A DNA stretch of 13,327 nucleotides from Planctomycetaceae bacterium. Lineage in GTDB: Bacteria; Planctomycetota; Planctomycetia; Pirellulales; UBA1268. The translations under genes were made by a program, and so were the position numbers. Where the stretch lies: assembly GCA_009691925.1 (NCBI GenBank), contig SIAG01000064.1:1-13327 (forward strand), read 5' to 3'. Position 1 is the first letter of the stretch. Every line of letters begins with the position of its first letter. Below, piece after piece: positions 6,705-13,327 of the stretch. The notes under the pieces were generated by a model. The model was not told where the DNA came from. It did no database searches and saw only the letters and a list, made by a program, of their open reading frames with translations.

Positions 6705-7175
6705 TCACCAGGAACGGACACGGATCTTGACCGCCTGATCCGCCGTCACTTCCTCGTCGATGATATTGACGTTGCGGGCCGCCAGTTCGGTCACGAGGCG
6801 GTGATAGACATACTGTTGCGTGACGCGGCCGATCAGCTCCTCGCCGAGCCGGCGCAGCTCCGACTTCGACACCCCCGTCCCCTCCATGCAGACTTTCAGG
6901 GCGCCGCGGGCGTCACGACTGAACACCGCCCGCACGCCATCTTTCTCGGCCACCACCGTCTCGCCGGTCGCCGCCGCCCCCTCGAGGACTTCGCTGTCGG
7001 GGATGTCGATCTCCTCGCGGGTCAGCCCCCGCTCCCCTTGGAGTTCCTGGCCGACGCGGGCGGCGGTATGGGCCACGGTCGTGAACCCGACGGCGGCGAC
7101 ACCCGCCGCCACCGCGGCGGATATGACCGACCAATTGGCGATCACCACCGGGGCGACGATCAGCACGGTGCTCAT
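6705..7175 (-). CDS. DUF1257 (Ycf35-like) protein with hydrophobic N-terminus
   Basis: The product has 156 residues. The second half matches DUF1257: EKDGVRAVFSRDARGALKVC (77-96), GVSKSELRRLGEELIGRVTQ (101-120) and QYVYH (121-125), NVNIIDEEV (135-143) and the closing VKIRVRSW (149-156). The family is found in cyanobacteria, algal plastids (ycf35) and scattered bacteria; its function is unknown. The first half differs from the usual short soluble form: residues 4-35 are strongly hydrophobic (alanine and valine rich), suggesting a membrane anchor or signal anchor, followed by a charged linker (40-65). ATG 7175 has CCGGAG about 9 bases upstream. The gene lies 29 bases after the Ycf46-type ATPase gene and 32 bases before the DUF2997 gene, so co-expression is likely. 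The assignment of the domain is firm; the role is not known. Confidence 0.87.
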   Translation of the reverse strand: MSTVLIVAPVVIANWSVISAAVAAGVAAVGFTTVAHTAARVGQELQGERGLTREEIDIPDSEVLEGAAATGETVVAEKDGVRAVFSRDARGALKVCMEGTGVSKSELRRLGEELIGRVTQQYVYHRLVTELAARNVNIIDEEVTADQAVKIRVRSW

Positions 7176-7204
7176 GAGAGGCGACTCCGGGAAGGGAAGA
7201 GGGT

Positions 7205-8857
7205 TTACAATTCTATTTTCCGCCGCGAGCCGTCGCCGGCCGCGGTCCGCGATCCGGTCGCCATCCGCGAGCGGCCGGTGGCCCAGTTGCGCAGGCGCAC
7301 GAGCTCCTCGCTCATTGTCTTGGAGAGCGGCACGGTCTCGGCGATCGAGTGGCGGAGGACGTCGGTGGTGAGCGTCCCCTCGCTACTGAAGACATCGAAC
7401 AGCGCCTCAACCACCACCTGCTCTATCTCGGCGCCGCTGAAGCCGTCGGTGGCCCGGGCGAGCTGCTCGAGATCGAAGGCGGCCGGATCGCGCTGCCGCT
7501 GCGCGAGATGGATGCGGAAGATCTCACGTCGTTCCTCGGGGGTGGGAAGGTCGACGAAGAAGATCTCGTCGAGGCGTCCCTTGCGGAGGAGTTCGGGGGG
7601 GAGGTGGCTGATGTCGTTGGCCGTCGCCATCACGAACACCGGCGCCGTCTTTTCAGACAGCCAGGTCAGGAGCGTGCCGAAGACGCGGGCCGAGGTTCCC
7701 CCGTCGCTGCCGCCGGAGCCGCCGGCCCCGGCGAGCGCCTTGTCGATCTCGTCGATCCAGAGGACGGCCGGTGCGACACTCTCGGCCACCTGGAGCGCCT
7801 GGCGGACATTCTCCTCGCTCGATCCGACGAGGCTTGAGAACATCCTCCCGACGTCGAAGCGGAGGAGGGGGAGATTCCAGAGATTCGCGGCCGCCTTCGC
7901 ACAGAGGCTCTTGCCGCAGCCCTGGACACCGACGAGGAGCACCCCCCGAGGCGACGGCAGGCCGAATTGCTTCGCCCGGTCGGTGAAGGCCACGCTCCGC
8001 TTTGCTAACCACTCCTTGAGATTGTCGAGCCCGGCGACCTGGCCGAGGTTCGCCTGCGAGGCGTAATACTCGAGGAGCCCGCTCTTGCGGATGATCTGCT
8101 GCTTCTCGCCGAAGACGACGTCGACGTCGCTGGCCGCGAGCCGGCCGTCGAGGACGAGCGTCTTGGCGAAGACATTCTCGGCTTCTTTCAGCGTCAGCCC
8201 CCGAGCGGCCGCGAGGAGCCGCTCGCGCCCCGACTCGTCTAGGTCGATGTGAATGTTTGGCTTCCCCTTGACGTCATCGACGATCCGGTCGAGAAGTTCA
8301 CCGAATTCCTCCACCCCCGGCAGGCCGAAATCGACGAGCGTCACGTCCTTGCTGAGCTCCTGGGAGATCCGCGTAACGGGAGCGCAGATGACGATCGACT
8401 TGTAGGTGTCGCGGAGATGGTGGGCGACGTCGCGCAGGCGACGGACGACAGTCAGATTGGCCCGGTTGTCCTCGGTGAAGTGGTGGAAGTCCTTGAAGAG
8501 ATAGATCGCCGGTTCGAGCTGGGCCACCACGGCGTCGAGGGCGGCGATCGGATCGCAGGTGCTGCCGGCTCCCCCCTTGGCGCGGTTCGGTTCGCTGCCG
8601 CTCTTCACGATCCCCTGCGTGATCGTCCAGACGAACAGATTCTTCCGCCGCCGCTCGGCGATCTCGCGCAGGCAACGCTCGACCCGTTCCTCCTCCCAGG
8701 TGGTGACGTAGATGATCGGGTAGCGGGCGCGGATGAGGACGTCGATCTCGCGCGTGGCGCTGGCGGAGACCGGCTTCGGTGCGGGCTTGGCGGTCGACCG
8801 CGGGTCGGCAGGGGCGCGGTCCGGTGGCGTTGTCATGCGGGAATGCTCCACCGGCAT
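7205..8857 (-). CDS. Ycf46-type AAA ATPase
   Basis: The 550-residue protein has two parts. Residues about 36-250 are the N-terminal region typical of Ycf46 (REIDVLIRARYPIIYVTTWE, then LEPAIYLFKDFHHFTED, a degenerate ATPase-like fold). Residues 270-520 form a classical AAA module: Walker A GVQGCGKS (310-317), pore-loop area MFSSLVGSSEENVR, Walker B VLWIDEID (365-372), sensor 1 in ATANDIS (411-417), arginines in LLRKGRLDEIF (423-433) and sensor 2 region GFSGAEIEQ (472-480). Ycf46 is known from algal plastids and cyanobacteria; a Synechocystis homologue has been linked to stress and inorganic-carbon responses. ATG 8857 overlaps the stop of the upstream small gene (TGATG), implying coupled translation. 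ATG 8836 is a good alternative because GGTGGAG lies 9 bases before it. The extreme ends are low-complexity. The likely role is ATP-driven remodelling of a partner, perhaps the adjacent DUF1257 or DUF2997 proteins (inference). Confidence 0.93.
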   Translation of the reverse strand: MPVEHSRMTTPPDRAPADPRSTAKPAPKPVSASATREIDVLIRARYPIIYVTTWEEERVERCLREIAERRRKNLFVWTITQGIVKSGSEPNRAKGGAGSTCDPIAALDAVVAQLEPAIYLFKDFHHFTEDNRANLTVVRRLRDVAHHLRDTYKSIVICAPVTRISQELSKDVTLVDFGLPGVEEFGELLDRIVDDVKGKPNIHIDLDESGRERLLAAARGLTLKEAENVFAKTLVLDGRLAASDVDVVFGEKQQIIRKSGLLEYYASQANLGQVAGLDNLKEWLAKRSVAFTDRAKQFGLPSPRGVLLVGVQGCGKSLCAKAAANLWNLPLLRFDVGRMFSSLVGSSEENVRQALQVAESVAPAVLWIDEIDKALAGAGGSGGSDGGTSARVFGTLLTWLSEKTAPVFVMATANDISHLPPELLRKGRLDEIFFVDLPTPEERREIFRIHLAQRQRDPAAFDLEQLARATDGFSGAEIEQVVVEALFDVFSSEGTLTTDVLRHSIAETVPLSKTMSEELVRLRNWATGRSRMATGSRTAAGDGSRRKIEL

Positions 8858-9111
8858 CAGGAAGGTTGGTTGTCGGGTGTGCGTGTGGCCGGTGCGGAAG
8901 AGGGGGAATGATCGTCTCCGGTCATCGCAACGGCGCCGTTGAGGCGCAAACGCACGGCGTCGCCGCGGACCCCGATCGCCGCCAGGGCTTCGAGGATCTC
9001 CCGCGATGTCCCGAAGACATGGACCCGGCCATCGGTGCCGATGCGGATGTCGCTGACGGTCGACTCATCGTCGGCCCGGACCTGCTGCCTCGACACGCGT
9101 CGCGCGGTCAT
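8857..9111 (-). CDS. small protein of unknown family, linked to the Ycf46-type ATPase
   Basis: The product has 84 residues and matches no family that I recognise. The core is DIRIGTDGRVHVFG (21-34) followed by TSREILEALAAIG, predicted as a beta hairpin and a helix. The hairpin resembles the DUF2997 protein encoded nearby (IRIGTDGRVHV against IEIGADGRVTV, 8 of 11 identical), but the TKGxKGxxC part is absent. The C-terminal 20 residues are Ser/Pro/Thr-rich and probably disordered. It is accepted as real because AGAGGA lies 7 bases before ATG 9111, the stop overlaps the ATPase start by one base (TGATG), and the frame fills the gap between two sure genes. The coupling suggests that it is made in fixed ratio to the ATPase. 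Confidence 0.72.
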   Translation of the reverse strand: MTARRVSRQQVRADDESTVSDIRIGTDGRVHVFGTSREILEALAAIGVRGDAVRLRLNGAVAMTGDDHSPSSAPATRTPDNQPS

Positions 9112-9147
9112 GCCCCGATCCTCTGTTCACGCCGATCACGGCTCTCC

Positions 9148-9975
9148 TCACCCCACAACGTTCAATCCTAGCATCGCCGCCTCCCGACGAGCGAGGGGGC
9201 CGATGTCGGCCGGGAGTGGAGCGGCGAGATCGGTATGGTGCCGCGCCTGCCAGCGGGGAAGGTAGCCATCCCGGATGCTGAAGGGGATCTCCGGCAGATA
9301 CTCCGCGAGCCAGCGGGCCACCGGCAGGAAGCAGCACTCGAAGTGGCCGGGGAGGAGGAGATGGCGAACGATGAGGTCGGCCGATTCCCGCGCGAGGAAG
9401 AGATTGCGCTCCACAATCTCGACGTAGCGGGGCACACCGGCAATCCGTTCGGCGCAGGCGTCGTTGCCAAACTTGAAGTCGGCGACGTGGATGTCGACCA
9501 CTCCGCGGAGCAGTTCGAGGGCCTCAGGGGTGGCGTGGAAATCGCTCTTCCAGACGATCGGAGGCGTGTCGCGGCAGCCGGAGAGCGCTCGGAGGATGGC
9601 GGGGATGTGAATCGTCGGTTCGCCCCCGACCCACTGGAGATTCCTCGCTCCCCGCTCCCGTCCCCAGACGATTGCCTGCTGGAGGAAGGGGGCGTCGAGG
9701 AGCGTCCCGATCCTTGGATCGAAGGCCTTCTCCTCGGCGATACAGAAAGCGCAGCGCAGATCACACCCGGAGAGATAGAAAAGATGCGACGGGACGAGTT
9801 GCGGCTCCTCCCCATGCTCGACACGGTGGCGGAATACCCGGGCTTCGGTACCGGCCTTGCACCGGCCGAGTTCACCGGCCGATCGATTCACGCCGCAGCG
9901 ATGCTCGCAGAGGAGGCATTGCCGGTCATGATCGGCTGCCTGCGCGGCCCGTGCGACGGTAGAGACGGACGACAT
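9148..9975 (-). CDS. radical SAM protein of the PflX (COG1313) type
   Basis: The 275-residue product has an N-terminal cysteine cluster, CLLCEHRCGVNRSAGELGRC (Cys20, Cys23, Cys27, Cys39), then the radical SAM motif CDLRCAFC (Cys71, Cys75, Cys78), which binds the 4Fe-4S cluster that cleaves S-adenosylmethionine. WVGGEPTIH (115-123) is the glycine-rich SAM-binding motif, and VADFKFG (164-170) is like the metal-proximal strand of pyruvate formate-lyase activases. This arrangement matches PflX-like proteins, distant relatives of glycyl-radical activases whose substrate is unknown. No glycyl-radical enzyme is visible in the window. ATG 9975 has GGGAGGGAG 3 bases upstream. The gap to the small gene downstream is 36 bases and to the propeller gene upstream is 60, so it more likely belongs with the Ycf46-type block. 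It may modify a protein or nucleic acid partner; this is inference. Confidence 0.85.
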   Translation of the reverse strand: MSSVSTVARAAQAADHDRQCLLCEHRCGVNRSAGELGRCKAGTEARVFRHRVEHGEEPQLVPSHLFYLSGCDLRCAFCIAEEKAFDPRIGTLLDAPFLQQAIVWGRERGARNLQWVGGEPTIHIPAILRALSGCRDTPPIVWKSDFHATPEALELLRGVVDIHVADFKFGNDACAERIAGVPRYVEIVERNLFLARESADLIVRHLLLPGHFECCFLPVARWLAEYLPEIPFSIRDGYLPRWQARHHTDLAAPLPADIGPLARREAAMLGLNVVG

Positions 9976-10035
9976 CGACTCCCTCCCGCTCCCCTCACCA
10001 TGACCGGCGACAAAGCCAACCGAGTGTGTCCGGCA

Positions 10036-11259
10036 TCACTTCCCCTCCGCCCCGAAGCACCACACCGTGCCGTCACCGGAGGCCATGATAACGCATCCGG
10101 CCGCCACGGCCGGCGACGACGCGAAGCCGTTGCCCGCATCGAACTCCCAGAGGATCTCGCCATCGGTCGTCCGCAGGGCTACGACCTTGCCGGCCGAATC
10201 GCCGACGATCGCCGCCAGACCTGCGGAAGCGCCCTCACCGCCGGCGCCGAGATAGACCACAACCGGTGACCCATCGACCCGCCCGCGCATCCCCTGCCGC
10301 CAGACCCGGGCGCCATCGGCGATCGCAAAGGCCTCGACGGCCCGGCCACGGGTGCCGACCAGCGCGAGGTCGCCGGCGATCGCGGCGCTCGACCGGTAGG
10401 CCTGGCCATTCCCCTCGGGCACGAGCTTCCAGGCAACCTTCCCGGCCGTCACGTCGATCGCCCAAAACACCCCCCCCTCGCTCCCGAACAGCGCCAGGCT
10501 GCCGGCGGCGGCGGGGGTCGTGCCGGTGGGGCCGTCGATCGCCACCGCGACATCCTCGGTGCCGGTCACGGCGTCGATGACATGGAGCTTGCCGTCGCAG
10601 CCGGCCAGGAGCACCTTCCCGGCAGCCACCGTCGGCGAACAGCGGATCTGGTCGGCGATGGTGTGCTTCCAGAGGATCTTTCCATCCGCCAGCGCCAGAC
10701 AGGCGAGCGTCGCATCCTGCGAGCCGATGAGGACGCGCGGCCCGTCGTCGCCAGGCAGGAGCGTCGGCCCCCCTGACACCTCGCCCCCGGTCTCGTGGGT
10801 CCAGCGGACCTCACCACTGCCGACGTCGAAGGCCCGCACCATCCCGGCTCCATCGCCGACGACGACCAGCGGCACATTCGCGTCGGTCGACACCGCCGCC
10901 GCCGACGGAAAACCGACGTCGGTCTTGAACGACCAGACCGTCTTCCCATCGACGAGATCGAGGCAGTGGAAGGTGCCGTCGAGGTCACCGACGAAGATCC
11001 TCCCGCCGGAAACGACCGGCGTCGCCTCAAAGGCGGTCTTCTCGAGTTGCCGGTGCCAGCGTTCCGACAGCGGCAGGGTGATCCGGGCCGCGGAACGCCC
11101 CGAGCCGGCGACGCCGCCGCGAAACATCGGCCAGGCTTCGGCCGCCGCCTCGTCGCCGGGCTCGGCGCCGACCGCCGCGTGCCCCCCGGCGACCATCGCC
11201 ACCAGCACGATCACGCTCCACAAGAGTGATCGAGGGACGGTGCGACTCGAGACTCTCAT
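10036..11259 (-). CDS. exported PQQ-like beta-propeller repeat protein
   Basis: The 407-residue product starts with a signal peptide: arginines at 2, 6 and 10, a hydrophobic core SLLWSVIVLVAMVAGG (11-26), and a likely cleavage near AVGA (29-32). The mature start has WPMFRG (43-48), a planctomycetal signature for PQQ-like proteins. Eight repeats of the form V-G-x-x-D-G-x-x-x-x-x-D-x-x-x-G-x-x-x-W follow, for example IFVGDLDGTFHCLD and VVVGDGAGMVRAFD, as in BamB and quinoprotein propellers. Length is too short for a full quinoprotein dehydrogenase and no haem motif is seen, so it is more likely a binding or assembly protein. ATG 11259 overlaps the alcohol dehydrogenase stop by 4 bases (ATGA), with AAGGAGG just upstream, which indicates translational coupling. 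The frame is open further upstream to 11661, but that part is a shadow of the alcohol dehydrogenase gene and was discarded. A role with the two dehydrogenases is an inference from position only. Confidence 0.88.
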   Translation of the reverse strand: MRVSSRTVPRSLLWSVIVLVAMVAGGHAAVGAEPGDEAAAEAWPMFRGGVAGSGRSAARITLPLSERWHRQLEKTAFEATPVVSGGRIFVGDLDGTFHCLDLVDGKTVWSFKTDVGFPSAAAVSTDANVPLVVVGDGAGMVRAFDVGSGEVRWTHETGGEVSGGPTLLPGDDGPRVLIGSQDATLACLALADGKILWKHTIADQIRCSPTVAAGKVLLAGCDGKLHVIDAVTGTEDVAVAIDGPTGTTPAAAGSLALFGSEGGVFWAIDVTAGKVAWKLVPEGNGQAYRSSAAIAGDLALVGTRGRAVEAFAIADGARVWRQGMRGRVDGSPVVVYLGAGGEGASAGLAAIVGDSAGKVVALRTTDGEILWEFDAGNGFASSPAVAAGCVIMASGDGTVWCFGAEGK

Positions 11260-12416
11260 CGGGCCTCCTTGTAGAGCTTCGCCAGATCGTCGACGGAGAC
11301 TAGGCGCGGGTTGAATCCCGCCGTCCACTGGCTCGCGGCGGCGGCGGCGAGAAACCCGAGATCGGGCGCCGCGATCCCGGCCGCAGTCAGCGATGGGGCG
11401 AGTCCCCCGGCCGCCACGACTCCCTCCAGCCAGGCGGCGAGCCGTTCCCCCGCCCGATGCCCAGCGGTCATCGTCCCGTTGGGGAGCGCGGCGACGAGCT
11501 CGGCGTAGGGGGAATCGTCGCCGGCGGCATTGAAGCGGACGACATGCGGGAGCATCATCGCCACCGCCTGCCCGTGGACGACGTCGTGGACCGCCGTGAG
11601 CGGGTTGGCAAGGGCATGGGCGGCACCGAGCATCGAGTTCTCGATCGCCATCCCGGCCCACGCCGCGCCCAGCTGCACCGCCTCACGGGCCGCCACATCG
11701 CCGGGATCGGCAAACACCCGCGGCAGACCAGCGGCGAGGAGCCGGAAGGCCTCGCGCGAGAAGAGCCGCGAGGCCGGCGTGGCGGCGCGGCTGACATGGC
11801 TCTCGACGGCGTGCGACAGGGCATCGATGCCGGTCAGGGCCGTGACGCGTGGCGGCTGCGTGAGCGTGAGCGAGACGTCGAGGATCGCCACGCGGAAGGC
11901 CGCCCGGGGGTCGCCGCAGGCCATCTTGACGTGGGTCTCGGCATCGCTGATGAGCGCGAAGGATTGCGTCTCGCTCCCGGTGCCCGCCGTCGTCGGCACG
12001 CCGATCGACGGGAGCATCGGGCCAGTCGCCTTGCCACGGCCGTGGTAGTCGTGCATCCGGCCGCCGCAGGAATGGACAAAGTTGATCCCCTTCGCGCAGT
12101 CCATCGAGCTGCCGCCGCCGATCGCCACGATGACATCGGGGCGGACCCGGCGGGCCGCCTCGACACCGGCGGTGACATGGGCGGTGGTCGGATTCTCGCC
12201 GACGTCGGTGAACGTGGTGACGGCGAACCCTGCCGACTCAAGCGCCGCGATCCCCAGCCCCGTGTGCCCCGCTCTCTCCACCCCCGGATCGCTGACGACC
12301 AGCGCCCGGTTGCCGCCGAGCTCACGGGCCAGGCCACCCAGCCGGGCGACCGCTCCGGGGCCGACGACCAGCCGCGTGGCGGCACGGAACTCGAACGGCT
12401 GTGGGATGGGGATCAT
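11256..12416 (-). CDS. iron-containing (group III) alcohol dehydrogenase
   Basis: The 386-residue product has the length and order of Fe-dependent alcohol dehydrogenases. AIGGGSSMDCAKG (98-110) is the dinucleotide-binding loop, and VPTTAGTGSETQSFALI (140-156) is the family hallmark. All four metal ligands are in place with family spacing: Asp198 and His202 in GIDALSHAVES, His267 in GAAHALANP and His281 in VVHGQAVA. The enzyme should reduce aldehydes or oxidise alcohols with NAD(H) or NADP(H) in the cytoplasm; the exact substrate cannot be told. ATG 12416 follows the aldehyde dehydrogenase stop by 23 bases and has no strong ribosome site, but MIPIPQPFEFRAATRLVVG is a typical family beginning. 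The gene overlaps the propeller gene by 4 bases. Together with the aldehyde dehydrogenase it probably interconverts an alcohol, its aldehyde and an acid or thioester. Confidence 0.93.
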   Translation of the reverse strand: MIPIPQPFEFRAATRLVVGPGAVARLGGLARELGGNRALVVSDPGVERAGHTGLGIAALESAGFAVTTFTDVGENPTTAHVTAGVEAARRVRPDVIVAIGGGSSMDCAKGINFVHSCGGRMHDYHGRGKATGPMLPSIGVPTTAGTGSETQSFALISDAETHVKMACGDPRAAFRVAILDVSLTLTQPPRVTALTGIDALSHAVESHVSRAATPASRLFSREAFRLLAAGLPRVFADPGDVAAREAVQLGAAWAGMAIENSMLGAAHALANPLTAVHDVVHGQAVAMMLPHVVRFNAAGDDSPYAELVAALPNGTMTAGHRAGERLAAWLEGVVAAGGLAPSLTAAGIAAPDLGFLAAAAASQWTAGFNPRLVSVDDLAKLYKEAR

Positions 12417-12439
12417 GGTGCGGTTGGCCTGCGGAGGGA

Positions 12440-13327
12440 TCAGGCAACACCGGCACCCGCCAGCATCTGGAGGGCCCGCGAGCGGTACAGGAAGTCGATG
12501 ATGTTCCCCTCGTGGGGCTGGAGCCAGTCGAGCTTTGTCGTCGGCACGGGCCCGAAGTTGAGGCGATCGATCTCGGTGCAGTCGATGAGAGCGCGCTTGA
12601 AGGCGGGATCCTCAGTCAGCGCGGTGCCGACGAGCGTCGGGCCGATCTTCTCGAGGATTTGCCCTTGGGGGCACTTCACCACCGCCACGAACGGGAACAT
12701 GTACTCGGCCTTCGCGATCACCGGCTCCGGGCTGCTGCAGTGGGCGACGACGGGCCGCAGCCAACCGCACCGCTCCCCCTCCACCAGCCGCGGGCCGTAC
12801 GTCTCGGTGGGATGGCTCACCCCATCCGCCGCCAGCCCCCCTTCGATCTGCCCCCAGGTCGCCTTGGCGGCGCCGGGGATCGTAAACGCCGCGAGCTTCG
12901 CATTGGGATCGTCGGGAGGGAGGACATCGACCGGCCCGAGCCGCTCGGCCAGGGCTGCGGCGATCGCCTCGGTGTGCCGGCTGGCCCAGATCGCCGAGCA
13001 GTTGATGCAGCCACGGCCGCCGTTGAGGGCGACGCTCTCCACCATCATGTCGAGGTGGTCCTCCCAGCGGTCGACGACGTCATCGCCGATGAGGATCTTC
13101 GAAAACCCGGGCCCGTGGACCTGCACGCCGGGATTGCCCCGGTACTGCTCGACCGTCTTGGCACTCCCGAAGATCATGCTCCGCTTGCAGGAGGCGAGGA
13201 TCGAAGCCCCGACGTCGGTGGCCCCCGGATAGAGCCCGATCGCCTCGGCGGGAATCCCCGCTTCGATCATCGCGGCCGCCATCCGGTAGGGCGTCCAGGG
13301 CTCCTGGCCCCCCGGCTTCATGACGAG
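12440..13327 (-). CDS. aldehyde dehydrogenase family protein, C-terminal part (5' end outside window)
   Basis: The frame is open to the right edge, so the true start lies outside; the methionine codon at 13321 is internal because the preceding residues give LVMKPGGQEPWTP, the KPxxxxP strand of the aldehyde dehydrogenase superfamily. Numbered from that methionine, MIFGSAKTVEQY (49-60) corresponds to the FTGS region of the cofactor site, and NGGRGCINC (100-108) to the catalytic loop NxGQxC, with Cys105 as nucleophile and Arg in place of Gln. Where classical members have ELGGK, this protein reads QVHGPGFSK (67-75), so the general-base glutamate is not evident. That pattern is seen in CoA-acylating and other divergent branches; the reaction is therefore open. 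The end, EGNIIDFLYRSRALQMLAG, is family-like. It is followed by the iron alcohol dehydrogenase gene after 23 bases, a pairing that suggests sequential use of one aldehyde. Confidence 0.85.
   Translation of the reverse strand, partial: LVMKPGGQEPWTPYRMAAAMIEAGIPAEAIGLYPGATDVGASILASCKRSMIFGSAKTVEQYRGNPGVQVHGPGFSKILIGDDVVDRWEDHLDMMVESVALNGGRGCINCSAIWASRHTEAIAAALAERLGPVDVLPPDDPNAKLAAFTIPGAAKATWGQIEGGLAADGVSHPTETYGPRLVEGERCGWLRPVVAHCSSPEPVIAKAEYMFPFVAVVKCPQGQILEKIGPTLVGTALTEDPAFKRALIDCTEIDRLNFGPVPTTKLDWLQPHEGNIIDFLYRSRALQMLAGAGVA

Noticed and set aside
6612..8066. Plus-strand open frame of 484 codons
   Set aside because: Antisense to the DUF1257 and AAA ATPase genes; serine/arginine-rich shadow with no motif.
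9148..9975. Radical SAM member of the AmmeMemoRadiSam system
   Set aside because: The partner proteins of that system are absent and the N-terminal cysteine cluster fits PflX-like proteins better.
11260..11661. Upstream extension of the propeller gene to 11661
   Set aside because: It lies inside the alcohol dehydrogenase gene in another frame; the signal peptide and ribosome site mark ATG 11259 as the start.
11457..13232. Plus-strand open frame of 591 codons opposite the two dehydrogenases
   Set aside because: It is antisense to two clearly recognisable enzymes, is rich in Arg/Gly/Asp without any family motif, and arises from the high third-position GC of the genes on the other strand.
1..13327. 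CRISPR array, tRNA, rRNA, insertion sequence or phage integration signs
   Set aside because: No regularly spaced repeats, cloverleaf-like sequence, transposase or integrase coding region or long terminal inverted repeats were seen on either strand.

Overview
The window looks like part of a planctomycete chromosome, probably from the Pirellulales or a relative. The evidence is the very high GC content and a secreted propeller protein whose mature N-terminus carries the WPxFRG signature common in planctomycetal PQQ-like proteins. A DksA/TraR zinc-finger protein of a type I associate with planctomycetes, and a PilT-type ATPase followed by a UPF0047 protein, fit the same picture. The assignment rests on remembered family features, not on a database search.

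All 15 genes that I can support lie on the minus strand and are tightly packed. Read in the direction of transcription (high to low coordinates), the layout has four blocks. (1) An aldehyde dehydrogenase (5' end outside the window), an iron-dependent alcohol dehydrogenase and an exported eight-repeat beta-propeller protein; the last two overlap by 4 bases (13327-10036). (2) A PflX-like radical SAM protein, a small protein of unknown family, a Ycf46-type AAA ATPase, a DUF1257 (Ycf35-like) protein with an unusual hydrophobic N-terminus, and a DUF2997 protein (9975-6466). (3) A zinc-ribbon membrane protein ending in a degenerate signal-peptidase-like domain, a TPR protein with a puzzling start site, a PilT-type ATPase, a YjbQ/UPF0047 protein and a PLP-dependent aromatic-amino-acid-type decarboxylase (6427-1487). 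(4) After a 187-base gap, a DksA/TraR zinc-finger protein, and after another 159-base gap the N-terminal part of an HtrA-like serine protease cut by the window edge (1299-1).

Gaps between 13327 and 1487 never exceed about 60 bases and two junctions overlap, so a long directon with several transcription units is likely. The two larger gaps near the left end are the only places with room for promoters or terminators. No RNA gene, CRISPR array, IS element, tRNA or integration site was seen, and no gene-free stretch exceeds 300 bases.

The most interesting part is block 2. A Ycf46-type ATPase with DUF1257 and DUF2997 proteins is a conserved but poorly understood set, known mainly from cyanobacteria and algal plastids. 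Here it is joined by a radical SAM protein and a small protein that shares a short strand-turn-strand signature with the DUF2997 protein. The membrane protein at 5357-6427 is a second candidate: a signal-peptidase fold in which the catalytic lysine appears to be arginine.
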